Origin: Sideroxydans lithotrophicus ES-1
GTDB taxonomy: Bacteria; Pseudomonadota; Gammaproteobacteria; Burkholderiales; Gallionellaceae
NCBI RefSeq assembly: GCF_000025705.1
Contig: NC_013959.1
Span: forward strand, 2,488,001 to 2,552,000
DNA length: 64,000 bases
Direction of reading: 5' to 3'
The notes below the pieces were generated by a model. The model did not search any database and was not told the origin of the DNA. It saw only the letters and a program-made list of their open reading frames with translations. Position 1 is the first letter of the stretch, and the number at the start of each line of letters is the position of its first letter. The position numbers and the translations under genes are program-made. This document shows positions 15,839 through 25,700 of this stretch, piece after piece.

Positions 15839-18214
15839 TTATTTCCCGGCAGTTCCTTTCTCGGCCAGTCTGCGCCATGTCTCGACGACCGTATCCGGAT
15901 TCAGCGACATGGTCTGGATACCTTCCTCCATCAGCCATTGCGCGAAATCAAAATGATCGGACGGGCCCTGTCCGCAGATGCCGACGTATTTATCCAGGCG
16001 GTTGCAAGTGGAGATGGCCATCCTCAGCAGCGCCTTCACCGCGCCATCGCGTTCGTCGAAACGGTCCGCCACCAGGCTGGAGTCCCGATCCAGTCCCAGA
16101 GTCAGTTGCGTAAGGTCGTTGGAGCCGATGGAGAAGCCGTCAAAGTATTGCAGGAACTCTTCCGCCAGCAGCGCGTTGGAAGGTATCTCGCACATCATGA
16201 TCAGGCGCAATCCCTTTTCGCCGCGCTTGAGTCCGTTCTTTTCCAGCGTGGCGACGACCTCGCGCGCCTCACCCACAGTACGCACGAACGGGATCATCAG
16301 TTCGACATTGGTATAACCGAGCTTCTCGCGCACACGCTTCATGGCACGGCATTCCAGTTCAAAACAATCGCTGAAGTTCGCCGCGACATAACGCCCGGCA
16401 CCGCGGAAGCCGATCATCGGGTTCTCTTCCATCGGTTCGTAGATCTCGCCGCCCAGCAATTTGCGGTATTCGTTCGACTTGAAGTCGGACAGGCGCACGA
16501 TGACCGGTTTGGGCCAGAACGCGGCCGCCAGCGTGGACACGCCCTCGACGATCTTCTCCACATAGAACTCGACCGGGTCGGCATAGCCTGCCGCACGCTG
16601 CATCACCGCGTCGTGCAACTTGCCCGGCAGTTTGTTGTGTTCCAGCACCGCCTTGGGGTGGATGCCGATCAGGTTGTTGATGATGAATTCGAGGCGGGCC
16701 AGTCCCACGCCGGCAGACGGCAGTTGCGCGAACTCGAACGCCAGCGTGGGATTGCCGACGTTGAGCATCAGCTTGACCGGGATCGGCGGCAACGCGGCTT
16801 CGCTGTGGAACACCACTTCGAACTCCAGCTTGCCGTGGTAGACGTAGCCGGTATCGCCTTCGGCGCAGGATGCGGTCACGGTCTCGCCATCCTGCAGTGC
16901 CGTCGTCGCATCGCCACAACCGACGATGGCCGGGATGCCCAGTTCGCGCGCGATGATGGCGGCATGGCAGGTGCGCCCGCCGCGATTGGTGATGATGGCA
17001 GACGCCTTCTTCATCACCGGCTCCCAGTTGGGATCGGTCATGTCAGTGACCAGCACATCGCCCGCCTGCACCTTGTCCATCTCGGCGGTACTGGCGACGA
17101 TGCGCACGCGGCCCGCACCGATCTTCTGGCCGATGGCACGGCCTTCGACCAGCACGTCGCCGCGCTGTTTCAATTTGTATTTCTCGGTGCCGCCGGCGGA
17201 GGCATTCGACTTCACCGTCTCGGGCCGCGCCTGCAGGATGTAGAGCTTGCCGTCGAGGCCGTCCTTGCCCCACTCGATGTCCATCGGCCGACCGTAATGC
17301 TGTTCGATGGAAACGGCGTAGCGCGCCAGTTGCAGCACGTCCGCATCGTTGAGCGAGAAACGCGACTGCTCGGCCGCGGGCACGCTCTCGATGCGCGTGG
17401 AACGCCCGGCGGAGCGTTGTTCGTCGAACACCATGCGCTGCAGTTTGGAACCCAGGCTGCGGCGTATCACGGCAGGAAAACCTGCCGCGAGCTGCGGCTT
17501 GTGCACGTAGAACTCGTCCGGGTTGACCGATCCCTGCACCACCATCTCACCCAGACCGTAGGACGAGGTGATGAACACCGCATCGCGGAAGCCGGACTCG
17601 GTGTCCAGCGTGAACATCACGCCGGAGGCGCCCAGGTCGGAACGCACCATGCGCTGCACGCCCGCCGACAGTGCCACGTCGGCATGGGTGAAGTCCTTGT
17701 GCACGCGGTAGGAGATGGCGCGGTCGTTATACAGCGAGGCGAACACTTCGCGGATCGCATGCAGGATGTTGTCGATGCCGTGGATGTTGAGGAAGGTCTC
17801 CTGCTGTCCGGCGAACGAGGCGTCCGGCAGGTCTTCCGCGGTGGCCGATGAGCGCACCGCGAAACTGCCCTCGCCTTCACTGGACAATTTTGCATAATGC
17901 TGGCGTATCTCCTCTTCCAGCTGCTTCGGCAGCGGCGCCTCGACGATCCAGCCGCGTATCGTGCGGCCTGCCTCGGCCAGCGCCGTGACGTCTTCCACAT
18001 CCAGCTTTTCCAGCGCCTGTTCGATGCGCTTGTCCAGTCCGCCATGCGCCAGAAAATCGCGATAGGCTTGCGCCGTGGTGGCGAATCCGCCGGGCACGAG
18101 CACACCGGAGGAACTCAGGTTGGAAATCATCTCGCCGAGCGATGCGTTCTTTCCGCCCACTTCCGGGATGTTTGCGATACCCAGAGACTGGAAAGGAATG
18201 ACGTAGGGTTGCAT
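15839..18214 (-). CDS. ppsA: phosphoenolpyruvate synthase (PpsA)
   Basis: This 791-residue enzyme converts pyruvate, ATP and water to PEP, AMP and phosphate. The ATP-grasp domain is N-terminal (begins [11 protein letters not shown]). The swivelling phospho-His domain carries [14 protein letters not shown] near residue 418. The C-terminal PEP/pyruvate barrel ends with the catalytic Cys in GICGQGPSD near residue 746. The length is normal. It follows the rnf genes on the same strand with an 86-nt gap, and its regulator gene ppsR lies beyond the other end of the rnf-nifJ run. It is therefore placed to turn pyruvate from NifJ into PEP. Phosphorylation by PpsR is the expected control. Confidence 0.96.
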   Translation of the reverse strand: MQPYVIPFQSLGIANIPEVGGKNASLGEMISNLSSSGVLVPGGFATTAQAYRDFLAHGGLDKRIEQALEKLDVEDVTALAEAGRTIRGWIVEAPLPKQLEEEIRQHYAKLSSEGEGSFAVRSSATAEDLPDASFAGQQETFLNIHGIDNILHAIREVFASLYNDRAISYRVHKDFTHADVALSAGVQRMVRSDLGASGVMFTLDTESGFRDAVFITSSYGLGEMVVQGSVNPDEFYVHKPQLAAGFPAVIRRSLGSKLQRMVFDEQRSAGRSTRIESVPAAEQSRFSLNDADVLQLARYAVSIEQHYGRPMDIEWGKDGLDGKLYILQARPETVKSNASAGGTEKYKLKQRGDVLVEGRAIGQKIGAGRVRIVASTAEMDKVQAGDVLVTDMTDPNWEPVMKKASAIITNRGGRTCHAAIIARELGIPAIVGCGDATTALQDGETVTASCAEGDTGYVYHGKLEFEVVFHSEAALPPIPVKLMLNVGNPTLAFEFAQLPSAGVGLARLEFIINNLIGIHPKAVLEHNKLPGKLHDAVMQRAAGYADPVEFYVEKIVEGVSTLAAAFWPKPVIVRLSDFKSNEYRKLLGGEIYEPMEENPMIGFRGAGRYVAANFSDCFELECRAMKRVREKLGYTNVELMIPFVRTVGEAREVVATLEKNGLKRGEKGLRLIMMCEIPSNALLAEEFLQYFDGFSIGSNDLTQLTLGLDRDSSLVADRFDERDGAVKALLRMAISTCNRLDKYVGICGQGPSDHFDFAQWLMEEGIQTMSLNPDTVVETWRRLAEKGTAGK

Positions 18215-18300
18215 GGACTTCTCCTGTGTTGTTGAACTACGTTTCAGATACCTTCACCGGCCCTGCCGGCACAAAAATCTTCCGGTCGCAAAAACAGCGG

Positions 18301-18486
18301 TCAGTGCGCCTTCCTCTTGCATTCCGCTTCGCCGCATTTATGGTTGCCGCAGCCGCAACCTTCGCCTTCCTCGCGCACTGCGCCGAACTCCGGATGGCCT
18401 GCGGCAAAGCGCCGGGCGGCAGCGCGCACCAGCAGCCAGCCCGCCAGCAAGGCGAGCAGTATCAATATGGTCCTGACGTAGATCAT
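18301..18486 (-). CDS. small Cys-rich membrane protein at the end of the rnf operon
   Basis: A 61-residue protein whose ATG overlaps the rnfA stop (ATGA). It has one N-terminal membrane helix (about residues 4-24), a basic stretch, then a Cys-rich tail GCGCGNHKCGEAEC with five Cys. That tail recalls the small FeoB-associated Cys-rich membrane proteins and could bind a metal or Fe-S cluster. It is not one of the six standard Rnf subunits. Overlap with rnfA argues that it is translated with the complex and may be an accessory electron carrier or assembly factor; this is inference. Confidence 0.72.
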   Translation of the reverse strand: MIYVRTILILLALLAGWLLVRAAARRFAAGHPEFGAVREEGEGCGCGNHKCGEAECKRKAH

Positions 18487-19070
18487 TCGCCACCTCCCAG
18501 TCCGGCAAAACCCATGAACGTCAGCGACAGCAATCCCGCCAGGATCAAGGACAGCGCGGTGCCCTGCACCAGTGTCGGTACGTTGGAAAGCTGCAGCCGT
18601 TCGCGCAGCGAGGCCATCAACACCAGCGCCAGAGTGAAACCCGCGCCGCCGCCGGAAGCGAACGCCAGCGATTGCGTGAAGTTGTAGTCGCGCGCGGTCT
18701 GGAACAGCGCCACGCCCAGCACCGCGCAGTTGGTGGTGATCAGCGGCAGGTAGATGCCGAGCGCGCGGAACAGCGCCGGGCTGTATTTCTTCATCACCAT
18801 CTCCACCAGCTGCACCGAGGAGGCGATCACCACGATGTAGGAGATCAGGCGCAGAAATTCGAGATGGAAATAGCCCAGCAACAGGTTCAGCCCGTAGGCG
18901 CACAACGATGCCACCAGCATCACGAACGTCGTCGCCACACCCATCGGGAAGGCGGTGCCCAAACGGCCCGACACGCCGAGGAACGGACACAGGCCGAGGA
19001 ACATCGCCAGCACGAAGTTGTTGGTGAGCAGCGTGCTGATGAATATCTGGCTTACAGACTCATGCCCCAT
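18483..19070 (-). CDS. rnfA: Rnf complex subunit A
   Basis: This 195-residue integral membrane subunit has about six helices and the typical segments TNNFVLAMFLGLCPFLGVS and TTNCAVLGVAL, whose Cys residues are thought to hold a Fe-S centre between RnfA and RnfE. Rnf couples ferredoxin:NAD electron transfer to ion movement across the inner membrane. The start overlaps rnfE by 11 nt. Confidence 0.95.
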   Translation of the reverse strand: MGHESVSQIFISTLLTNNFVLAMFLGLCPFLGVSGRLGTAFPMGVATTFVMLVASLCAYGLNLLLGYFHLEFLRLISYIVVIASSVQLVEMVMKKYSPALFRALGIYLPLITTNCAVLGVALFQTARDYNFTQSLAFASGGGAGFTLALVLMASLRERLQLSNVPTLVQGTALSLILAGLLSLTFMGFAGLGGGE

Positions 19071-19707
19071 GATGATGCCCTCCTTCCGTTGCCGGTTTGC
19101 CGCGGAACAGCGCGAACAGCAGCAGCCAGCCGCCCAGCACGAAGAAGCCGCCCGGCGGCAACACCATCACCACCCAGGGCTGGAAATGCTCGCCGAACAG
19201 CGAGATGCCGAACAGCTTGCCCGCCCCCAGGATCTCGCGCGTGCCGCCGAGTGTGAACAGGCCGATGGTGAAACCGACCCCCATGCCGAGCGCATTGACC
19301 ACGGCCTTGAGCGGCGGATTCTTGGAGGCGTGCGCTTCGGCGCGGCCGAGGATGATGCAGTTCACCACGATCAGCTGGATGAATGCGCCCAGCGCTTCGT
19401 ACAGTTTCAGGCTGGTCGCCTGGATCAGGTAGTCGACCAGCGTGACAAAGGTGGCGATGATGACGATGTAGGTGGCGATGCGCACCTCCTTCGGCACCAG
19501 GTTGCGGATCAGCGAGATCAGGAAGCAGGAGCTGGTCAGCACGAAGGTGGTGGCGGCTCCCATCGACAGCCCGTTGACCGCGGAGACGGTGACGGCCAGT
19601 GTCGGGCACATGCCCAGCACCATCACGAACACCGGGTTCTGGCGCCACACGCCTTCCATGAAGGTATCGAAAGTGATCGACTCGTCGGCTTGATTGGGCA
19701 GGCTCAT
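19060..19707 (-). CDS. rnfE: Rnf complex subunit E
   Basis: This 215-residue membrane subunit is homologous to RnfA: NPVFVMVLGMCPTLAVT and VNCIILGRAEA carry the paired conserved Cys. About six helices; the C-terminus ends in a His-rich tail (GGHHHGA). The ATG overlaps the rnfG stop (ATGA). Function is as part of the membrane core of Rnf. Confidence 0.95.
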   Translation of the reverse strand: MSLPNQADESITFDTFMEGVWRQNPVFVMVLGMCPTLAVTVSAVNGLSMGAATTFVLTSSCFLISLIRNLVPKEVRIATYIVIIATFVTLVDYLIQATSLKLYEALGAFIQLIVVNCIILGRAEAHASKNPPLKAVVNALGMGVGFTIGLFTLGGTREILGAGKLFGISLFGEHFQPWVVMVLPPGGFFVLGGWLLLFALFRGKPATEGGHHHGA

Positions 19708-20378
19708 GGTTTCAACTCCCCGATATGTGGGAACAGCTTGGGCAGCAGTTTCTGTGCGCTCTCGTTGATGCCGCGTCCGACCGCCTTGGACGTGATCGTG
19801 GCACCGGCGATCGCGTCGATCTGCCATGGATCGGATTTGGTGCCGTGCTTGACGGTCTTCACCTCGTTGGCCAATGCGGTCAGCTCGCTGTTGACGCGCA
19901 CATCGAGCGCCTCGAAGTTCTTCAGGAACGCCTGGTCGGTGATGATCCTGTCGCCGATGCCGGGCGTCTCGCGCATCGACACCACACTGATGCCGATGAT
20001 GCACTGGCACTTCACGTCATAGCCGTAGAGCAGGCGCACCATGTCGGCGTAGCCCTTGCTTGCAGCCTCGGCGGCAATGCCCTTGAGTGCGCCGGACTGG
20101 TCATAGGCTGCATAGAACTTGATGCCGCCCGGCGGAACCGTCCCGTCTGCCATCGGCTGGATGCCCGCGGCTGTCGCGGCATATTCGCGCATGGTCGCCG
20201 CACCCGGCAGAACCTTGAACACGGCACGCTCGACCATGATGCGCTTGTTCTCGGCGATGGGCGCCTTGGTACTCTCGAATGCGCCGACGATGAGCACGCC
20301 GCAGATGCTGGCGACCAGCACCATGGTGAGGATCATCTTGCTGCCGGGTGTCGTCTGGATGTCGGTGGGTTCGCTCAT
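19704..20378 (-). CDS. rnfG: Rnf complex subunit G (flavoprotein)
   Basis: This 224-residue protein has one N-terminal membrane helix (about 14-34) and a periplasmic FMN-binding domain. The covalent flavinylation motif is visible as AIAGATITSKAV, the Thr being the FMN attachment site. ATG at 20378 overlaps the rnfD stop by 4 nt; longer upstream frames are shadows. It passes electrons between RnfD and the cytoplasmic Fe-S subunits. Confidence 0.94.
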   Translation of the reverse strand: MSEPTDIQTTPGSKMILTMVLVASICGVLIVGAFESTKAPIAENKRIMVERAVFKVLPGAATMREYAATAAGIQPMADGTVPPGGIKFYAAYDQSGALKGIAAEAASKGYADMVRLLYGYDVKCQCIIGISVVSMRETPGIGDRIITDQAFLKNFEALDVRVNSELTALANEVKTVKHGTKSDPWQIDAIAGATITSKAVGRGINESAQKLLPKLFPHIGELKP

Positions 20379-21406
20379 TTCTGCCTCTTCTGGCGGGTAC
20401 CGAACACGCGCGGCTGTGTATAGCGGTCGATGAACGGCGACATCGCGTTGCCCAGCAGGATGGCGTACATGACCCCCTCGGTCAGTCCGCCGAAATAACG
20501 GATCATCACCGTCACCACGCCGATGACCGCGCCGTAGATCCATACCCCCACCGGTGTCACCGGCGATGTCGCCATGTCGCTCGCCATGTACACCGCCCCC
20601 AGCATCAGGCCGCCGGACAGCAATACGAACGACGGCGACGGATAGTGGCTCGGATCGTACAACTGGAACATCCACGCGGTGAATGCCGCCGAGGCCAGCA
20701 CTGCCACGGGGATGCGCCAGTCCATGAACTTGCGCGCGGCGAGATACATGCCGCACACCAGGATGAGGATGGCCGAGGTCTCGCCGGTGGACGCGGTCAC
20801 CGCACCGCTCAACAGGTCATGCGCAGTAGCGGTGACGTTCTCGAACTTCCAGCGCGCCAGCGGTGTCGCGCCGGTGAAGGCATCCACGCTCTGCAGCTTG
20901 ATCCAGGCGGCGATGTCGGGCGGTATCATCAGCGGCGCAGTGAGCGTGCTGGGGATGAATTCGCTGAAGCGCTGCGTGGAGAAGGCCGGCGACCAGGTGG
21001 TGATGGCGACCGGGAAGGCCGCTTGCACGAACGCGCGCCCGATCAGTGCCGGGTTGAACACGTTGAAGCCCAGCCCGCCGAACAGCGCCTTGCCGATGGC
21101 GATGGCGACGAATCCGGCCACCACGCCCATCCATAATGGAAAGGTCGGCGGCAACGTCAGTGCCAACAGGATGCCGGTGATGGCCGCGCTCCAGTCGTTC
21201 AGCGTGCTCGGGGCAGAACGGTTGAGCAGGCGTTCGGTGAGCAGGCAGGTCGCGGTGACCGTGAGCAGCAAGGCCAGCGCCGACAGGCCGTATTGCCAGA
21301 TCGCAAACGCACAGATCGGCAGCATCGACAGCACCACATGCTTCATGATGGTGGGGACGCTGCGGTCGCTGACTTGGTGGGGTGAAGTGCGAAGTTCGAT
21401 GCTCAT
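20375..21406 (-). CDS. rnfD: Rnf complex subunit D (flavoprotein)
   Basis: This 343-residue subunit has about nine to ten helices and the flavinylation motif SVDAFTGATPLA, where Thr carries FMN. The segment LFGGLGFNVFNPALIGRAF is typical of RnfD/NqrB. It overlaps rnfC by 4 nt (ATGA). It forms part of the ion-translocating core. Confidence 0.95.
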   Translation of the reverse strand: MSIELRTSPHQVSDRSVPTIMKHVVLSMLPICAFAIWQYGLSALALLLTVTATCLLTERLLNRSAPSTLNDWSAAITGILLALTLPPTFPLWMGVVAGFVAIAIGKALFGGLGFNVFNPALIGRAFVQAAFPVAITTWSPAFSTQRFSEFIPSTLTAPLMIPPDIAAWIKLQSVDAFTGATPLARWKFENVTATAHDLLSGAVTASTGETSAILILVCGMYLAARKFMDWRIPVAVLASAAFTAWMFQLYDPSHYPSPSFVLLSGGLMLGAVYMASDMATSPVTPVGVWIYGAVIGVVTVMIRYFGGLTEGVMYAILLGNAMSPFIDRYTQPRVFGTRQKRQK

Positions 21407-22746
21407 GCTGCGGATGCTTTCTCACGATTCACAGCCTTGGCGATGCGGAATTGCTGCACCAGCGGGATGTGCGACGGGCAGACATAGCTGCAGCAGCCGC
21501 ACTCGAAACAGCGATCCAGATTGTAGCGCTCGGCCATTTCCTCATATTCACGCTTGGCTGCCAGCAATCCCAGTTGCGACGGGTTGAGAAACTTGGGGCA
21601 GACCTTGAGGCATTCGCCGCACTTGATGCAGGAATAGACCTTGGGCGCTTCCTCGGGCAGTTGCGCCCTGCCGAACGCGAGCACACCCGAGGTGCCCTTG
21701 GTCACCGGCACGTCCAGCGACGAGATGGTCATGCCCATCATCGGGCCGCCAAGGATGATCTCGCTTGCATTGCTCTTCGCGCCAACCTGTTCCAGCAGGA
21801 AACGCAACGGTGTGCCGATCGGCACGATGTAGTTGCCGGGCTTTTCCACTGCAGGGCCGGCCACGGTCAGCACGCGTTCGACGATGCCCTCACCGGCAGG
21901 CAACAGGCGGCCGAGATAGGCCAGCGTCATCACGTTGTTCACCAGCACGCCTATCGAGGCGGGACGCTGGCCGGCGGGGATCTCGCGCCCGAGCAGTGCA
22001 TAGATGATGGTGTCTTCCGCGCCTTGCGGGTATTTGGTCTCCAGCGCCTTCACCGTGACCGTGCCATCAAGCGGCAATGCGGCCTCGATCGCGGCGATAG
22101 CATCCGGTTTGTTGTCTTCCACGCCGATCACCGCGCGCGGCGCGCCGCTGGCCTGCATGGCAAAACGTATCCCGCGCAACAGGTCCTGCGTGCGCTCCAC
22201 CATGATGCGATGGTCGCAGGTGAGGAAGGGTTCGCATTCCGCCCCGTTCACCACCAGCGTGTCGATCGCAGTCTCCGGCGGGACATTGAGCTTGACGTGC
22301 GCCGGGAAGGTCGCACCGCCCAGGCCGGAGATGCCGGTCTGCTGGATTGCTTCCAGCAGCTCTTTCTTGCCGAGGGATTCGACATCGCGCGGTGTGCGTA
22401 CCTGCACTTCCTGGCTGTCGGCTTCGTACACGCGGATGGTGATCGATTCCACCATCTTGCCGTTGGCCGCCAGCGACACGCCGATGTCCTCCACCACGCC
22501 GGTGGCGGGAGCATGGACCGGCAGCGAGACGAAACCGTCCGCAGTGGCGATGACTTCGCCGCGCACCACTTCCTGGCCGACGTTCACGCAGCATACGGCA
22601 GGTTTACCGATGTGCTGCGACAGCGGCACGATCAGCCGCGGTGCGAACGCCATGCGGCGTATCGGCAAACTTCCGGTCTCCTTGTGGTAGGCCGGATGGA
22701 TGCCGTGCTCGAAGGTCGCGGCGCGTTTGAAGAATGGCAGTCGCAT
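21403..22746 (-). CDS. rnfC: Rnf complex subunit C (NADH-binding, Fe-S)
   Basis: This 447-residue protein has the N-terminal biotinyl-lipoyl-like fold, an NADH/FMN-binding region (GISGLGGATFPAHVKL, NGAECEPFLTCD), and two C-terminal [4Fe-4S] motifs (CIKCGECLKVCP and CFECGCCSYVCP). It is the site where NAD(H) meets the complex. It begins one base after the nifJ stop, so both are almost certainly on one mRNA. Confidence 0.96.
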   Translation of the reverse strand: MRLPFFKRAATFEHGIHPAYHKETGSLPIRRMAFAPRLIVPLSQHIGKPAVCCVNVGQEVVRGEVIATADGFVSLPVHAPATGVVEDIGVSLAANGKMVESITIRVYEADSQEVQVRTPRDVESLGKKELLEAIQQTGISGLGGATFPAHVKLNVPPETAIDTLVVNGAECEPFLTCDHRIMVERTQDLLRGIRFAMQASGAPRAVIGVEDNKPDAIAAIEAALPLDGTVTVKALETKYPQGAEDTIIYALLGREIPAGQRPASIGVLVNNVMTLAYLGRLLPAGEGIVERVLTVAGPAVEKPGNYIVPIGTPLRFLLEQVGAKSNASEIILGGPMMGMTISSLDVPVTKGTSGVLAFGRAQLPEEAPKVYSCIKCGECLKVCPKFLNPSQLGLLAAKREYEEMAERYNLDRCFECGCCSYVCPSHIPLVQQFRIAKAVNREKASAA

Positions 22747-22747
22747 A

Positions 22748-25700
22748 TCAGTTGAACTTGGCGGCGCGCAGTTTCAGCTTGTCCAGGTTCGGCTCGCTCA
22801 TGTTCCATGGGGTGCCGGGGTGGATGACACTCGCCGTGCATTTCTCCGCCGCCTTAACAAGGTCAAGATAACTGCCCGCCTTCGGGTCGATGATGACGAT
22901 CTTCTTCGCTTCATTGTAGGAAAATATCTTCGGGTTGATGTGGATACATTCGTCGCATGCGGTACATTCCGGCGTATCGACCCATGCCGGTTCATAGCCG
23001 TCCGCTGCCGCTGCAGCTGGTACCGGAGCCGCTGCGGCAGGCGCTGCCGGTTGCGGTGCATCGCTGGAGCTGATGCCGAGACCGGCCGAAAGTTTCTGGA
23101 TCAGTTCCTGGCGCACGCGGTTGGCGATGGCGACCTCATCGACTTGCGGACGGCTGATGCCGGCCACGTCCTTGAGCTGATGCCAGAACTGCAGGCGTTC
23201 TTCGCAGGAACGCACCATCTCCACCGACGTGAGCACGCGCACCAGACGGTTCTTCTTGTCCACCGACCAGATGAACGGGAACTTGCCTTCGCGCTCGCCT
23301 TCCGGGAGCTTGAGGAAATCGCCCAGCAGCACCATGTCCTCGTTCCAGGTCTCCGGCGGCGCTTTCTTGAACTGCTTGGCGAAGCGCCCCTCGCTCAGGG
23401 CGAAATCGGCGAACGTCATCGGCAGCGTCATCGATTTCCTGTCGCCTTTCTCATCCGCGTACTCGAGCGTATAGGTCGGCCAGTCGGCATCCAGCGACGG
23501 ATTGCCTTCCAGCGTGACGCAGTCGGAGAAGGTCACCCCCAGATCGGGGTTGTAACGGAACAGCGGGAAGGCGCGCGATTCCACCGCCATCTTGCTTTGC
23601 GCCACGGCGCTGTTGTCGCCCACACCGTGTTCCGGCGGACATACGGCGTACACGTTGAACAGTGCCGGACGGCGGCTGTTGAGACCGTCGATGAAACTTT
23701 CCAGCAGGTGCGTGGTGTTGGCCAGCGAACCTTGCGCCACGAACGAAGTGCGGTGCGCCATGCCGATGACGCTGATCTCCTTGCGCTTCTCGGTCTTGCC
23801 ATGCTTGCTGGCGCCGTACGGCGACATGTCCGCCACCTGGCCGATGAAGCCGGAGGTGCAGGCCTGGCCGCCAGTGTTGGAATACACCTGGGTATCGACG
23901 ATCAGTATCTTGATCGGCTTGCCCGCCATCAATGCGCGCGACAGGTTCTGGAAACCGATATCGAACATCGCGCCGTCACCACCCAGCGCCACGACCGGCG
24001 GACACAGGTGCCATTCCTCCTCGCTCAGCTGTTCCCAGTTGAAGCGCGAGAAGAACTCGTCGTTCGCGTCCGGATCGTAACCGCCCGCCAGTTCCATCTC
24101 GGCCATGCGCACGTCCTTGAAGCCTTCCACCATCTTGGCCATATGACCTTCGAACACGCCCATCGCCACCGAGGGCGAATCCTGGAACAGGTGTGAGGTC
24201 CACGGGAACGGGTAGGGATTGAACGGGAAAGTGGACGACCACACCGAGGTGCAGCCGGTGGAGTTGACCATGCCCATCTCGGCGCGGCCCTTCTTGCTCG
24301 GGCCTTCCATGTAACGCCAGCGCAGGTCCTTGAGTTTTTCCAGCATCTGGCTCACGCGTTTCAGCCATTGCGGGTCAATCGGTTGGCCCGGATGTTTCGC
24401 CAGCAGGCTTTCCGTCAGGTTCGCCAGCGTCAGGTCGTGCCCGGCGTTCGCCTGCACTGCCTGCATCAGCCCCTTGGTATCGGTGAGATCCACCGTGGCG
24501 CTGAGCTTCATGCGAATGTGGTTCTCGAGGCCGTCGATCAGCGCATCCAGCTTGCCGAGGAACTTCTTCACGCGCGGTTGCTGCAGCGCGGTGACGGTGC
24601 TGGTGAACAGGTGGATAGTTCCTTTTTCGCCGCAGCCCAGACAGGCGCCGTCGCCGCTGACCATGGACTGGTAGTTGTGCTTGTCGAGCAGCAGCGTTTC
24701 CAGCGCACCCACCTTCTCGTCCAGATCGTCGATGCGGCTGAATTGCGGCGGCGTGGTCGGCAGGTCGAGCCAGAAGTTCCAGTCGTCGCGCAAGGTCTCG
24801 ATGCTTTCCTTGGTCTGCGTGACCATGGTCAGCGCGTTGTCGCCGCACACTTCCACGCACAGGGCGCAACCCTTGCAGGTATAGGGGTTGACGGTGATGG
24901 AGAAGAGTCCGCCGGCGCCTTTTTCCTTCTTCTCTTTCTGCGTCCAGTACGGCTTGGTGGTGGCGAACTTGAAGCCGCCGATCTGCTCGCGCAGCAGGTT
25001 CAATTCGGCTTCCAGACGTCCGCGATCATCGCCTTGCGTGCCGTCTTCGGCGAAGGCTTCGGTGATGGCATTGGCCAGCAGCGCGCTCACATCGAGGCCG
25101 TCCTTGTCCAGCATCTTGCGCAGTTTCTTGTCGACGACGCGGCTGAACTTGCGCAGGAAGCGGGTCGGATGCCCGCCGATCTCGATCTTCTGGATCGCGG
25201 TGTTGAGTACGTCGGCGGTGGTGGTGACCAGGCCCGGGATCGCGCTGTCCGGACATTGCGTGAAGCACTCGCCGCAGGCGGTGCAGTTCTCGGCATGCCA
25301 CTGCGGATGCTCGAAACGCACGCCGGTCATGTCGCGATACACGCCGGTGACGGCAGGAATGACAGACAACCCCATGAACGGATCGACCAGGTTGTCCGAG
25401 CCCTGCCCCTTCATGTAGAAGCTGCCAGTCTGCTCCCAGAAACGATGCACGTCGGAGATGCCGCCGTCGCCTTCCGGCAGCCGCTTGAGCATGACCGGCA
25501 ATGCGGGTGCGGGTTTGCCTGTAGCTTTGGCGCGCTGGCCGACTTTCATCTGCTCCGGTTTGATCTCGAAGATCTCTTCATAACCGCGGCGCACCACACG
25601 CAGATTGTCGTCGACGATGCGCTTGCCCTTCTTGCCGAATTTGTGTTCGAGCTGGTTCTCGATGGCGGTGAACAAGGTCTCTTCGCTCAACCCGGCACGC

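Noticed and set aside
15827-17851. A 674-codon open frame opposite ppsA
   Set aside because: Shadow of ppsA; no domain recognised.
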